Positions 29,234 through 40,595 are shown, counted from the first letter of the stretch. The stretch is DNA of 64,000 nucleotides from Lepidodermella squamata (GCA_047495785.1 JBLDXI010000023.1:806001-870000); one strand, 5' to 3'. Notes: a model not told the origin generated them from the letters alone. Numbers and translations are program-made.

Positions 29234-30514
29234 TCAAATAAAAAAAATTCAACAACGTCTTTTTATTTTGAAACACCAGTCTTAAAACATCGTATAAAGC
29301 GAAAATTACAAAAAAACCAAGAAGTCACTAGCTGTCAAAGTGCAGCGTTACCCAGGTATCTAGGCTCTCTAGCTCGGGCTGTACAGTGAAAACTTGAAAA
29401 CTTCGTTAATAAATACAATTTCAAGAAATATTATACATTTTGAATAACTTTAAGTATAAATTTTATGGGGGAAAATTTTTCGTAACGCCAGGTTTCGTAA
29501 ACGAGTAACTCCTGGATGTGGCAATAAGTAACGCCAGCCTGTAAAAACACGTAACGCCTGGTTCGAGAAAACCGCCCTCAATATTTTCAAAATAATAACG
29601 CCAGCTTGTAAAAACACGTAACGCCACAGGCTTTTAATAACGCCCTCATTTCTTTCAAAAACTAGTAACGCCAGGTGCAGGAAATAAAATAACACTGCTT
29701 GCCTTTAATAAAAATAACGCCTGGACAGCATCATGTTTGTTCAAAAACAAAGAAATTAAAAAAAGTAACGCTTGTTGCGAAAATTAGTAACGCTTGCGGC
29801 GTTCTCTCTGACATCGATGCAGTTATTAGCGGTTAGGTTTTCAAATTTATTAGTAACGCTTCGGCTTGTGTGCCGGCATAAAGCCTGCAATTATAGTCAA
29901 AAAGGAGCCGCTAGTTGCAAGTCGCTCAACCGCCAACGCCAGTTATGGCCACGCGCTGACTTCATTCAATTCAAATTTAATTCGAATAAAAGTCGCTGTA
30001 AATACATTCGCGAGGTTTGTTCAAGTACATTTTCACTATTTCACATATATATTAAATGAATTCTATTTCAATGCAGGGTCATAATTAATCAAACAAGGTA
30101 TGAGTATTTTTATATGTTTATTGCGCGATATTATAACGCAGATGTCTTTGTTGTTTTTGTTGATTCTAGGCATTGGAGGTAAGAACTAATGTTAAAATTT
30201 CTGCATTTATTAAAACAGCGCTTCTAAGGTGAGTTAACACTGTAATACAGCTATTCTGCATTTCTTCCTTCATATTTCCCTGTTGCACGTTTCTCTATCA
30301 CAAATCACAATGCACAAACTACGACTTTCTTGCGCTATCTTTTCGGTCCTCATAGCATGTTAGCGGCGTGAAATAACAGACAGCGGTAACATCGCGTCAA
30401 AAAGTTACCGCCGGATGTATTATGCGTCGCTGAGATCAACACAGAATAACACTGCAGTGGTGTTGTGCTTGATTCTTCTATGACACCGGGCAACGTAAAG
30501 GGTGTCACGTCAAT

Positions 30515-30539
30515 CTTCACATTGATTGACAATGTGAAG
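30515..30539. repeat. Perfect 10-bp stem hairpin
   Basis: CTTCACATTG and CAATGTGAAG are exact reverse complements separated by ATTGA. It lies in the otherwise unrecognised interior of the CACTG element, just before the right subterminal repeats. Its role is unknown. Confidence 0.6.
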
Positions 30540-31129
30540 TTAAGTGTCTCGATTTAAACTTTAAACCGTAACGCCTTCATTGGAAATGAAGTAACGCCAT
30601 GAGGAGAAAATAAGTAACGCTATGAAACGAAAAGAAGTAACGCCCTGAGGAGAAAATAAGTAACGCTATGAAACGAAAAGAAGTAACGCCTGGAAAATAA
30701 AAAGTAACGCTATGAAACGAAAAGAGGTAACGCCTGGAAAATAAAAAGTAACGCTTTAGAGTGAAAATTCGTAGCGCCTTGAGTTAAATGAGTAACGCCA
30801 TGGATTAGAGAAAAGTAACGCCTGGATGCTTAAATGAACAACGCGTAGCTATTTTTCATGTCTAAGCGTTACTTAATTTTAAATAGGCTACGCGTTACCG
30901 TAACAAAGAAATAACGCGTTACGCATTTATTTTTCAGGCGTTATTTTATTAACAGTGAACAGCGTTATCCACACTCTAACCATCAAGTTTCCGCCATTTT
31001 TTCCAGAGTACTCAGTGCTAACGAGTCCTTCTGCAAGAAAAACGTTTTTTTGGGGGGGCTTCACCAGCAGAAACGATTACGTCCGAAAGAAAACTAGTTG
31101 TTCCCTTCCAAGGGCCGGTATATTTCGTG

Positions 31130-31395
31130 TTGCACGTTATTGCTGGCTATTTCGAACCCAAAACCACTCAAATGGAGATAAATTGTAAGTCTATCTGCAT
31201 TCTCTTCTCGCATGATGAAGCTCTGAAAACTTCAATATCGATCCACCGAAAGGAGCTTCTGGAATGATGCCAATTTTCGCTATAAATAGAGAAAGCTTTA
31301 TATACTTATTCCGGAAGTTTATACACACTGAGAGTCAGGTCCACTTGCTTTTTTGATCCGGTTATTGAGAAATATCCGAGCAATATCCGAGAGTA
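31130..31395 (-). promoter_or_regulatory. Orphan copy of a channel-gene promoter region
   Basis: This stretch is homologous, block by block, to 13230-13465, the 5' flank of the channel copy at 12042-13223 (TTTCGAACCYAAAACCACT, GGAGATAAATTGTAAGT, AATATCGATC, TTCCGGAAGTTTATA with the TATA box). The coding region that should follow at lower coordinates is missing; the CACTG element begins about 170 bp further. It is therefore a promoter left after gene loss, or a partial duplication. Confidence 0.75.
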
Positions 31396-31521
31396 TTGCC
31401 GACCAGTATTTTCCAGGTTGTTCGCAGCCACAGTCACTTGTGTCCCCAAATGTAGGTTTATTCAAGATGCATGATCAGATACAAATTCCATACAAATACT
31501 ATTTAACATATGAAATAGTAT

Positions 31522-32706
31522 TCAATCTTGTAGATAAAGTCCAATGGTAACAAAATTCAAAGCTATTTGCGCAGTTATCATGCTAAAAACAACAGTAACT
31601 TCAACGGTTGTTTGCAATGAGATTTTCCCACCTAAACAGAATCCATTCATCTTAACGCTGAAATTGTTCGCTAGAAAGCAGATTAAAGCCGAATAGATAA
31701 TAATGCACATGCCGAAAACAGTTTGGCAAAACACATAATATGAAGCTAGTACCCTGCTGGGTGTTTTAGGTAAGTTTTGCAGAACTGAATCCTGAATCAC
31801 GAAAAATGCAAGCATTATGGTGCAAGCAAAGCATGCCCTGTCAGGCGTCTCTGGGGGGAGGAAAAGAGCACTGAGCGTTAGCAAGCTCAGAATGAGACCA
31901 GGACCAAAGCAATTCAAAAGGTAATAATCGGCCTTTCTCTTAAATTTCAGATGAAATGCGACTTGAAGGATAGACGGGTCATTGCCTGAGTTTAGGTAGC
32001 CCAATGTGGAGCCATTGTACAATGACGTTGACTTGCCGATGAGTTGCCAATTCGAATTCTGAGGCATGAATGTGTCGATGAGTAAATGCCAGTATTCAGC
32101 CGATCCGAATACGATATAATTTGGAGTTTGGTTCAAAACAATTGATAAGGAACATTTTTGCTCGTCGAAGGGGAATTTCCAAAAATACAAATCGCAGTAG
32201 GATGTGAACGTTCCCGTGAACGTGTATCGAAAAACGCCAGTCGTTAGGGTTATATAAAAATGCTTCGCGTGATCTGATGATTCATCCAGAGCTGAACCTC
32301 GAATGCTGTTTCGTAGAGTGACACTAGGCCGCCAGTAAACCTTCGGCAATTCATGCTGAAGCGTCGTTATTTTAGCTGGCCACCATTTTGAAGACGCGTT
32401 GTAGACATCCGCAACACATGGGACTTGCCATTCTAGGATAACAATGCCAATGAAGCTGAGATATTCGCCGACATCATTGATCTCGATGAATCTATCCAGC
32501 TGTAGCCAGACGTTGATCTTTGTCGGGATATCTTCGACGTCTTGCGGAGAATTTACTCCTGCGCCTATTCGACAACTCTGCATCAGAGTTTCGGTTAAAT
32601 TGGATGATACAATTGGTAGCGCCGCTGCAGATAGGGTTTCAATAAGGATAGAAGAAAGCATGATATTTTTAACCAAGGAGTAGGGCCATTTCTTTCTAAT
32701 TTTCAT
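31522..32706 (-). CDS. Cys-loop ligand-gated ion channel subunit, intronless, 394 aa
   Basis: The ATG at 32706 (MKIRKKWPYSLVKNIM) is preferred because it gives a signal peptide similar in length to paralogs. An in-frame ATG 45 bp upstream would add a segment that looks non-conserved. SSNLTETLMQSCRIG and NSPQDVEDIP lead to WQVPCVADVY, then YWRPSVTLRN and a Cys-loop with FPFDEQKC (C-x13-C). M2 is DRACFACTIMLAFFVIQDSV. The protein ends with M4 and GLYLQD, as in the gene at 4701. The frame is intact. It belongs to the same subfamily as 1-639, 4701 and 12042. Confidence 0.92.
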   Translation of the reverse strand: MKIRKKWPYSLVKNIMLSSILIETLSAAALPIVSSNLTETLMQSCRIGAGVNSPQDVEDIPTKINVWLQLDRFIEINDVGEYLSFIGIVILEWQVPCVADVYNASSKWWPAKITTLQHELPKVYWRPSVTLRNSIRGSALDESSDHAKHFYITLTTGVFRYTFTGTFTSYCDLYFWKFPFDEQKCSLSIVLNQTPNYIVFGSAEYWHLLIDTFMPQNSNWQLIGKSTSLYNGSTLGYLNSGNDPSILQVAFHLKFKRKADYYLLNCFGPGLILSLLTLSALFLPPETPDRACFACTIMLAFFVIQDSVLQNLPKTPSRVLASYYVFCQTVFGMCIIIYSALICFLANNFSVKMNGFCLGGKISLQTTVEVTVVFSMITAQIALNFVTIGLYLQD

Positions 32707-32920
32707 TTGTTGTAAGTAAGGAATATCTACATATATGTAATTGACAATCACTGTTAAATCAATGGGAAAATTATTAGGAATTTATTTTCATTATTCTGCC
32801 GTAAAAGTTGCTGCGGATAAATTGGGCAACGATCGCGCTACATAGGCCCGAATTAGGCGCAGTCCAGTGTTCAGCCTGGTTTAGGATTCTCGGCTTGAGG
32901 GGAAAGCGTTCTCAAAATGT

Positions 32921-33364
32921 CTTTTTTTATCCGACGCATGTCCTATTTCATCCGATATCCAACAATGTGACTAAAATCATCCGACATGAAAATAATCGAT
33001 TTTCTTAATTTTCCAGCTCCCGGATTCTATTTTGCCGTGGGTTCATACCCCTTTTATGCACCCTATGAGGGTTCCGACTAGGTCAAGCTCTGAGGTGGTA
33101 AATCGAGCATTTTGGGACCCTTACTTTTTTCAGAAATTGTCGAACGCCAGGAGGGTTCGTTCACCCCCTTACCCCCCGTACTCGGACCACTGCACCCTAT
33201 TTTGGCACCTGAACCGGAATAATTTTATGGTGAAAGATTTATGGCGATCAGAGCAGTCACTTTTTTGCTGTAATCTTTTTTAAGGTATGAAAAAGCACGT
33301 CGGATGTTTTCAGTCAAATTTTTGGGATATCGGATTAAAAATGACATGTGTCGGATGAAAAAAG
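32921..33364. mobile_element. MITE with inverted repeats built of ATCCGA words
   Basis: The left arm (CTTTTTTTATCCGACGCATG then TCATCCGATATCC and ATCATCCGACATG) and the reverse complement of the right arm (CTTTTTTCATCCGACACATG then TAATCCGATATCC and ACATCCGACGTG) agree over about 75 bp. Each arm has three ATCCGA words. The interior is non-coding. Superfamily not assigned. Confidence 0.7.
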
Positions 33365-33999
33365 TATCACCCGGCTAGAGAAACTGCTGGGAAGAGTGTC
33401 GCGTTTTGAACTACTTGGCATCTCAAAATGCATGAGATCAAATGTTTGAAAATATCTGGAGTATAGGTTTTTCTGGCAATAATAATATCACCAATTTACT
33501 CCGCAACCCAGGAAGAATTTCACCACTTGATTTTTTGTTTTCTGTTATCTAAGATTTAACCTTAAAACATGAATTTCATTAAGTACCTATAATGTTTACT
33601 ACTGACGTAAAGAGAAGTGGTGAATAAGGAAATACATCAAAAACAAACCGGATAGAGAAATGTTGGCATGGGTTCAAAATGTACTAAATCATAGAAAACT
33701 GCTGACGCAACCGAATTATCGAGAAGGACTGCAGCATGGAATTCAAATACGACAGATATATATATTAAAATCAATATTTAACGGAAGTTTATCTTACTTG
33801 CGCGTCAGGCTCGGTAGAATTTCCGGATTGAACATCGCCAAATATTTTTTTGTGAAGCGACGCCGAGCAGAAACTGGGTAATTAAAATTATTTGAGCAGC
33901 AGGAGTTAATGGGCTCTTTCTGTTCTACCCCGCAGTTTTAGCTCAGAATAAGACCATTACTTCAACTCGAATTCAAACAGACATGAGAAAAAAATACTG
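33365..33999. other. Intergenic region, nothing recognised
   Basis: AT-rich sequence with short frames on both strands that show no motif. It includes the distal 3' flank of the channel pseudogene that follows. Confidence 0.35.
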
Positions 34000-34774
34000 A
34001 ATTCTTTTGATACACAAACATTGTAATAACATTCAGGAGGATCTGACCAGTAATAAGACTGATAGAAATTCAATCGATGATGATTCAAGCGTAATTTTCG
34101 TCCCGAAGACACATCGCTTCATTCGATCACTAAATTTGTTAGCGATGAAGGAAATCAAAGCTGAATAGATAACAACACACGTGCCAAAAACAGTTTGGCA
34201 TAACACGTAAGACGAAGCTATGAATCTAATGGGTGTTTTGGGTGGATTCTGCAAAACTTGGTCTTGAATCACAAAAATAGCCAACATGGTTGAACACGCA
34301 TAGCAAGACCTATCAGGCATTTCCGGCGGTATTAGTAGAGCACACAAAATGAGAACGCTTATAGAATGATACAGGGATCAAAACAATTCATCATGTAGTA
34401 GTCAGATTTACGTTTGAATATAAAGAAGAACGAGACTTGATAAAATGATGAATCATCCTGAAACGTCATGGAAACCCATCACAGACGCGTTGTACATTTC
34501 GAAGTATTCTTCAATCAAATCCCAGTGTGAATTTCTCGGCATGAGATTATTGTTGTAGCCTGGCACATATTCGGCAGATTGGATCGCTAAATTGCTCGAA
34601 TATTGGTTTGAAACGATTGTAATGTCGCAAACTAGTTCGTAGAAAGTAAACTTCCCGAAGTCCAAATCACAGTAAGTCGATAGCAGACCGGTGAAGCTGT
34701 ATTGAAAAGTTCCAGTTCCAAGCGTTATGAACTGTAATTGCGTAAATTCCGAGGACCCCTTTAGAGATTAGCAT
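34000..34774 (-). pseudogene. Cys-loop channel pseudogene with internal deletion and frameshifts
   Basis: The ATG position at 34774 and its flank match the gene at 13662-14804. Directly after the first codons the sequence jumps to the region about 125 residues in (SSEFTQLQF...FQYSFTGLLSTYCDLDF), so the N-terminal third is deleted. The Cys-loop is damaged: FPFDEQ has become FTFYEL. A frameshift lies near FHDV (34450) and another in M1 near 34365. M2 onward is readable (MPDRSCYACSTMLAIF to KFSDRMKRCVFGTK) and shifts again before M4. It is clearly dead. Confidence 0.88.
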
Positions 34775-35514
34775 CTGGTGCCAATTTTGAATGATGTTCC
34801 TCGGCGGAAATAGATTGATGGGAACGATTCTAGAATTTAATGTTTTCGTTGAAAAGATCCGAACAGATATATTGGGTAGCTCAGCAGTTATTAAAAAGCT
34901 TCTCAGCTGCTAATTCAAATAAAAAATCTTTGCAAATCAAATTGAGGTAGCTGTTGTTATGATTTGCTTTACGCGATTTGTTTGCGATTTCGTCCACCAA
35001 GTACTTCAACTCAATCAATTTTGTTCTATCAAGTTCAGACACATGAAACCGATGAATTCCTGCGAATCCAAAGCAAACGAATTTCGCCTTATTTGAATAG
35101 CATAAAAACGGGCTAATTCTGGTCCGCATCTAAAATGCGGTTGAGGATGATATACAAGAAGCCAACTGCATAGAAATTAGTGTCTCAAGATTCCCGATGG
35201 CCTTGCTCTTCGCACATCTGTCGATGATTGGATATTGTATACTGTAAAAATGTCTGGCGGGAATAACATATTTTAATCAAGTCGTGAATAGCGGAGTTAC
35301 CAGAGATGAAAACAATTTGTGCAGTAAGTCCAAAAAGAGTTCCATCAAAAATACGAACAGAAAATTCTGAAAACTTTCCACTACATTCTCCAAAACCCAA
35401 CCCCATGACAGAACTATTATATTACATGGGGTTTGAATACATTCTGCACTTCAGAGCTACGCTGAATTTTGCACGAAGGACAACATCAGTGAAATTATAT
35501 TGACGCACATTAAG
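34775..35514. other. Intergenic region, partly a duplicated channel-gene flank
   Basis: To about 35060 it corresponds to the 5' flank of the gene at 13662-14804 (GTTGTTATGATTTGCTTTAC block). The rest shows no gene or recognised repeat. Confidence 0.45.
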
Positions 35515-35690
35515 CGCTACTTCTTTCCAGGAATGCGAGACATTTCCAGCCTGTCGAAAAGCCCTGTTTGAGGCTCTGCACCAAAGGTCCTATTGCCATT
35601 TCCAGCATTATAGCCATGACGGCAATATTATGCAAAGCCGACGTGCCGTAAATGCTGCCGAAGCTGCCAAAAAACATTTCGTGTGCATAT
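35515..35690 (-). pseudogene. 3' fragment of a class A GPCR gene
   Basis: The stretch matches the last 160 bp of the intact receptor at 40596-41690: CTTTCCAG, GCGAGACATTTCCAGC, GTCGAAAAGCCC, GGCTCTGCACCAAAGGTCC, and GCCGACGTGCCGT. It encodes the end of helix 7 and the C-terminal tail. Nothing of helices 1-6 precedes it. It is a remnant of a third copy of this receptor family. Confidence 0.85.
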
Positions 35691-35801
35691 CATCTTTCAA
35701 GTTGATTTGTTCATCCTTAAGGACACTTGTTTCAAATGAGCCTAAAAATTGCAAAAATAGATATACACGAAACAGCGTGGCATTTTAGGTCGTAGGACAG
35801 T

Positions 35802-36075
35802 TCAGCAGAACTTAGTTCAGCACTCGGTACACCAGCAAACATAATTCCTTTTACGTATTTGACCGTTGCGAAATGAGAAGTGTATCTTAGCGGTTCGCTG
35901 AATAGTACTAGTGCTAAAATAGGAGTGGTGATTTTTTTGCTGAAGTGGTGAATGCTGAACTGTCGCCTGCTGTCTGCTGAAATCTGAAATAGCGTTTGCT
36001 GAAGTAGCGATTGTGAAAGTGGCTCCTGCTAAAATATCACTCCTGAAGTGACGTTGCTGAACTAAGTTCTGCTAA
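35802..36075. mobile_element. Short inverted-repeat element rich in GCTGAA words
   Basis: The left end TCAGCAGAACTTAGTTCAGC and the right end GCTGAACTAAGTTCTGCTAA are inverted repeats of 21 bp with one mismatch. The interior repeats GCTGAA or close variants about every 15-25 bases. It is non-coding and lies just before the truncated LINE. Superfamily unknown. Confidence 0.65.
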
Positions 36076-36153
36076 ACATTCTTACTGCCCAGTTACGGAT
36101 CCGCGGTGGTTTCCTCCGGCCACTGAAGAGCCGTGAAATGCTAACCTCATCGG

Positions 36154-37164
36154 AACCTCATCGGCTGGCTCACAGATTTTCTGCGCGACCGCAAACTGCA
36201 GGCCCGCGTGGCCGGTTTCCTTAGTCGCTCCGTTGTGGTTAATTGCGGAGTGCCACAGGGCTCACCGCTGTCGCCTCTGCTCTACATCTTATTCACCGCG
36301 GATCTCCTGGGTGCCTCTAGCGCTCCTGGTAGCGTCCTTGACGCCTACGCTGACGATTTGACCGTCCTCGGTACCGGTGTGTCGTTTCTGGAGGCTGAGT
36401 CCCGGGTACAAGCGGAAGTCGACCGAGTGTCTTCGTGGGCCCGGCTTTGGCGCCAACAGTTCAACGCCTCTAAAAGTGAAGCGCTCGCTTTCGGGCGCCA
36501 GCCACCAGTCTTGCATTTGTCGCTCAATGGCTCTGCTATCCCTCAGGTCGAAGTGTTGCGCGTCTTAGGCATTCACTTTGACGCCAAGCTCTCGTGGAAG
36601 CCCCACATGGACCGTACTCTGAGCCGCTGCGGGCAAAATCTTTCTTGGTACCACACAATCGTTCGGCGCCCTGGACTCTCCTTCCGCTGGCGTCGTGCCA
36701 GCTACCTCGCCCTCGTCCGCTCGATCGCTTCCTTCGGCTGCGTCGCCTTTTCGTCCGCTGCCAAGCATCAGTTGCGCCGCCTCGACGTCCTGCAGAATAA
36801 GTGCCTGCGCGCCATGCTTAACGTACGCCTCGCTGACCGTGTTCGTATCACCGAACTCGAGCGGCGCTGTCGCTTCCTAGCCTTTCAGAGTTTTTCTGCC
36901 AGGTTCAAGCCCGCTACGCAGAAAATGCTTGCAGATATGTCCTGCCACTTCGCGAGCAAATCGAAAGCGTCCGCCGACGACGATGAAGTCACCCGTAGTC
37001 GTCCTCCATGACCGCCTGTCGTCGGGCCCGCTCCCTGTCTTTGTGACTTAGTCCACCCTTTCCCCTTTATTCCTTGTATTCTCCGTCCTTCTCTTATCCT
37101 CTGTTCTGTCTCTGTCCGACTTTCATAAGGACAAATAAAACAGATTTTCGTTTTCGTTCGTTCG
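36154..37164 (+). pseudogene. 5'-truncated LINE copy, reverse transcriptase C-terminal half
   Basis: Starting at NLIGWLTDFLRDRKLQARVA the frame gives CGVPQGSPLSPLLY, the catalytic DAYADDLTVLG, LGIHFDAKLSWKPHM and the LRRLDVLQNKCLRAML region. It is clearly related to ORF2 at 25834-28707 but not identical. A frameshift near 36890 breaks the last part: CRFLAF continues in another frame as ARYAENACRYVLPLRE. The 3' UTR ends AAGGACAAATAAAACAGATT and a TTTTCGTTCGTTCG tail. Truncation at the 5' end is the usual fate of LINE insertions. Confidence 0.9.
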
Positions 37165-37803
37165 CTAAATGGCTGCAAGATTGCTCAGCGACTTCTCAGC
37201 TAAGGCTTCATCGTTTTTCAAGTAGTGAGTAAATCTTTGACCTACGCGCTGATTGGTCAATCGATTGTTGCTACGACCCCGGATAAAACAATTTAGTCGT
37301 GCGATCCGCCAATTAATTATTTTATACTTATGCAAAAATGACCTTGCCACATCATTGCACGGATTCAATTGACCACGAGCGTAAAGCGTACTATCCTACT
37401 CATCTCCATGGGGTCGAAAAATTGCGATTTTGAGCGTGACGTTATTTATGGATGCTCTCCAGCAATTCTTGAGAATTTCCAGCAAACATTTTTTAAAAAG
37501 GGCCTGATATCATTACATCGGGATTACCATCATACAGTGCTCCCTCGATTAAGTTAAGTGCAATCCCAAGCAAACTGCCAGGTAAAAACCGGTCCTGCAT
37601 TTTATATTTCTTACACAATTGAAAAAAATTGTTAATTTGATGATTTTAATTTCCTGTAAAATAACAAATCATTCATAATAACGCGAATGTTTCAAGCAAC
37701 GCGGCGTGAACTATTAAAAATGCGTTTAAAAATGGTAAAGGCTGCCGAAAAAGATCACCTTCAATGATGGAATCTGTAAAGATCGATTAAAATCGGGTGC
37801 GTG
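37165..37803. other. Intergenic region with an inverted copy of a dispersed repeat
   Basis: Bases about 37290-37390 are the reverse complement, with differences, of 17865-17960 (TTGACCACGAGCGTAAA and CGTGCGATCCGCC). The rest is unrecognised. Confidence 0.5.
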
Positions 37804-37950
37804 CAGGGTGCGAAGTACACCCGGGGTGTCGCGAAACCCAGCTCCGGGACTACGAACCAAGGAAGGCTGAAAAACCACAGGGGGGCCTATTGGTTTCTTC
37901 GGCTGGGTCCTAGAAAACACCTCAGCTCCCGGATCCTAAATCGCACACCG
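37804..37950. mobile_element. hAT-like MITE with 8-bp target duplication (one mismatch)
   Basis: It begins CAGGGTGCGAAGTACACCC and ends CTAAATCGCACACCG. The flanking 8-mers are GGTGCGTG and CGTGCGTG. The inside (GGGTGTCGCG, CCCAGCTCCGGGACTACGAA, GGCTGAAAAACCACAGGGGG, TTCGGCTGGGTCCTAGAAA) is the same family as the MITE at 21061-21227. Confidence 0.78.
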
Positions 37951-40595
37951 CGTGCGTGATAGCAAATTATGAATGCGGCGTAAGCGTCGAACTGTTAACG
38001 AACGAAAAAATAGCCACACGCGCACTATTATCAAGGCATTTTAGTAAACGACGGTGGGTTAGCACCCGTATCAACAATTTTCCGTATTCCGTAAGATGAA
38101 ATATGCTAATTAGTGCATTGTTCAGTGAAATCACAATGGAAAGTGCTCATTAACCTATTTCATCATACGTAATATGGAAAATTGCTGATACAGGCTGCTT
38201 CTTTCACTAACAAATCTTGATTAGAGATCCTAAAGAGCAAGGTTTAGGCTCATCTGCTCTAATTTTAGAGAACCTGCCGTTTTGAGATGTGTAGAATCCG
38301 AAAATGATGGAACCGACATACGTTGACACGCTCGTATTACTTAATAAATACACTGTCAACTTTCAGCAAACATTTTTACTTTTAGAATGGATGGTTTCAT
38401 CCGCTAACTTTTTAACTTAATTTCTTCGCACAACTTGCATTCCCGAGGGACCGAGGGCCATTTGCAGCAAGGTTGGTGTCTCTATCTTTTTCCATGGCCT
38501 AAATGATGTCAACAATTTAAAATCAGCCATAACAAGATTTTTACCGACTTATGTTGTTCTCATCGTACTGGTTGTCGTGTTTTGCGCCATCGGGGCCCGG
38601 AAACCTTTTTCTGACCACAGTCAAGAGCCAGGATGGATATACGATAGTTTTGTTGCCCTTTGTAATGTTGCCATACTGTCGTGTCAAAAACATTTTGACG
38701 AAATGTTGACACGCCATGTCAAAAAATGGCCAAATAACTAAAAATTACGTTTAAGTGAGTGTCAAGGACTGCTAAATATTATGTCAAAATAACTTGACTT
38801 ATCAACCTTATTACTCAAAGAAATGATGATGTTACGCCATTTTGAAAATTTGACGTTTACCACCCTTTGAAAAATCGCTTGCCATCCCTCAACGGTGACG
38901 GATATGCCAAAACAAGCTTCATACCTATTCGGATTCTGCACAAAATGTTCCACGTAAGGCCCCGGCCCTGTGCCTCGGCTAACCAAAATGTGATTTTTTT
39001 GCCGACTAATTTTTCCAGCCTTGGCTAAGAATGAAATAGTGGGGGCTTCTTGAGCAGCATCTTGATATCACAATCTCTGGCTATACTGATTATCGAATTT
39101 TGCATCAACCACAACATCAGTGTTTTTTTGCACGTCAGTAAAAACATCAAACAAAATGATCTGTCTTTGAAAGTATGGCGTATGGTTAACAAAGAGCACT
39201 AGGTATAGCAATTTATTGAACATTTTGCGTTCTTTCTCCCGAAATTCTCCCCTGGAATTTTCTAAAGAGTTGCACTGAATTGCGTGAACATTATTGAAAT
39301 TAAATTTATTTGAATTATGCTCAGTTATCTGTCATCTGTCCAGAGATTAGAGACATTTACAGCATCTCGAAGATCCCGGTTTTAGGCTATGCACCAAATG
39401 TCCAATTGCTAAGCTTACACAAGGTACGTGACACAGCCAAATTTAGACGCGCGCGGTGTTCAAGTAGCTAATCACGCACACACAATATGCACGCATAGCC
39501 ATTATTGGACGATAGGCAAAGACATGACCCAATAACATTCGTCTTGATGTCACTTAGTGAGCAATAGGCTAAGAAACATGACTTCAAGACTGATACAGAT
39601 TGTCGTGTCGGGCTCGAGTCCAACTAAGTGCGATTGAGCTGAAATCATGTGAATGACCATCATCGCATTTTGGTCAGGTGACGCTCAATGCACAACTATA
39701 AAATAATATTAGAAGCTTCCAGGTGTAAGAGATCCAGAGTCCAGAGAGATCACCAAGATGACCCGAGATCTTCCCTGAGGGGCTACTAAGGCGTCGGATG
39801 GGCAAAAAGTCAAATTTTCTGACATTTTTTCGACGGTTCCTAGGTAATTCGACCACGCTGAGTTCAACGCAATTACAGGTTTGTTCTTTGTTCTAGCCTG
39901 CATAGTTTTTCATCTACAACATAAGGAACGTTTGGATCACGCCGCGGCGCGCTAATTGCTCAACGAACGAACAATTCGGTTGCTAATGTAAACAAAATAT
40001 TCAAAAAAAAAATGTTAAATTATAAAATGCAGGAAAACGCGAAATTTGAATTTCTCGTCGTTCAGAGAACTGCCTTTAATTTCAATTTGTTCTGCCTTTA
40101 GCTTGAATTGGTATGCGTCGAATGAGGACGAACAAAGTTTTCTTGTTTTTTCGTAATATATCCACGAAGCAGAAAAATTATCCACACTATGGCAAATTAG
40201 ATGGCAAACTGTCACTCTTGGCTGCAGACCTGGTTTTGACTTCAACGCGGCCGCAACACTACAAGGGCACGGCAGACCAAACCTCAAAAACAAAACCGGC
40301 ATTTAATGTTAGAAGGCGGCTTTTAAATTAAAAAGTAATAAATAACATTTTTTTATTGTATTCTTCATTTCGCATTTCAATTATTAAACAGATAATGAAG
40401 AAATCGCGCAAAAATTCAAAATTTATGCTGTTTGCTTAATTTGGTCTGGACGGTACTACGATGGGCACGGAATTGATACCCCCAGTTCGGCAGGTCTAAG
40501 CGGAAAAATCCCAAGATCACAGAGACTCTTTGGTCATAAAACTTGGGCCAGAAAATAGCCCTAGTTCGAGGATTCCATTTCGCCCACTGCCTAGA
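37951..40595. other. 2.6 kb gene-free stretch
   Basis: No conserved coding region was recognised on either strand. Near 38670-38810 words like TGTCAAAA and TTTTGACA recur in both orientations, which may be another decayed inverted-repeat element. Around 40000-40330 short open frames have no motif. Confidence 0.4.

Larger units (their letters stand above)
25523..29260 (-). mobile_element. Two-ORF non-LTR retrotransposon (jockey-superfamily LINE) inserted in the CACTG element
   Basis: On the minus strand, ORF1 (29233-28694) and ORF2 (28707-25834) overlap by 14 bp. They are followed by a 3' UTR of about 300 bp that ends AAGGACAAAATAAAAAGC and a TTTCGTT-type tail. The truncated copy at 36154-37164 ends in the same way (AAGGACAAATAAAACAGA then TTTTCGTTCGTTCG). 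The 3' end therefore uses a short TTCG-type repeat rather than poly-A. The 5' boundary is approximate. Its composition (GC-rich, proline- and alanine-rich codons) contrasts with the AT-rich surroundings. Both ORFs look intact, so it may be young. Confidence 0.8.
25183..30957. mobile_element. Large CACTG-ended DNA transposon (CACTA/EnSpm-like) with GTAACGCC subterminal repeats
   Basis: The left end CACTGTTAATATAGTAACGCC and the reverse complement of the right end CACTGTTAATAAAATAACGCC match as terminal inverted repeats. More than 30 copies of a TAACGC core (mostly GTAACGCC) fill 25183-25520, 29480-29850 and 30565-30957. At the left end they are in both orientations, on the right mostly in one. 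CACTG ends plus many short subterminal repeats are characteristic of CACTA-type elements, in which the transposase binds those repeats. No transposase was found: the interior holds a LINE (about 25523-29260) and about 700 bp of unrecognised sequence. It is therefore non-autonomous or gutted. The flanks share only AA, so target-site duplication length is uncertain. Confidence 0.65.
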
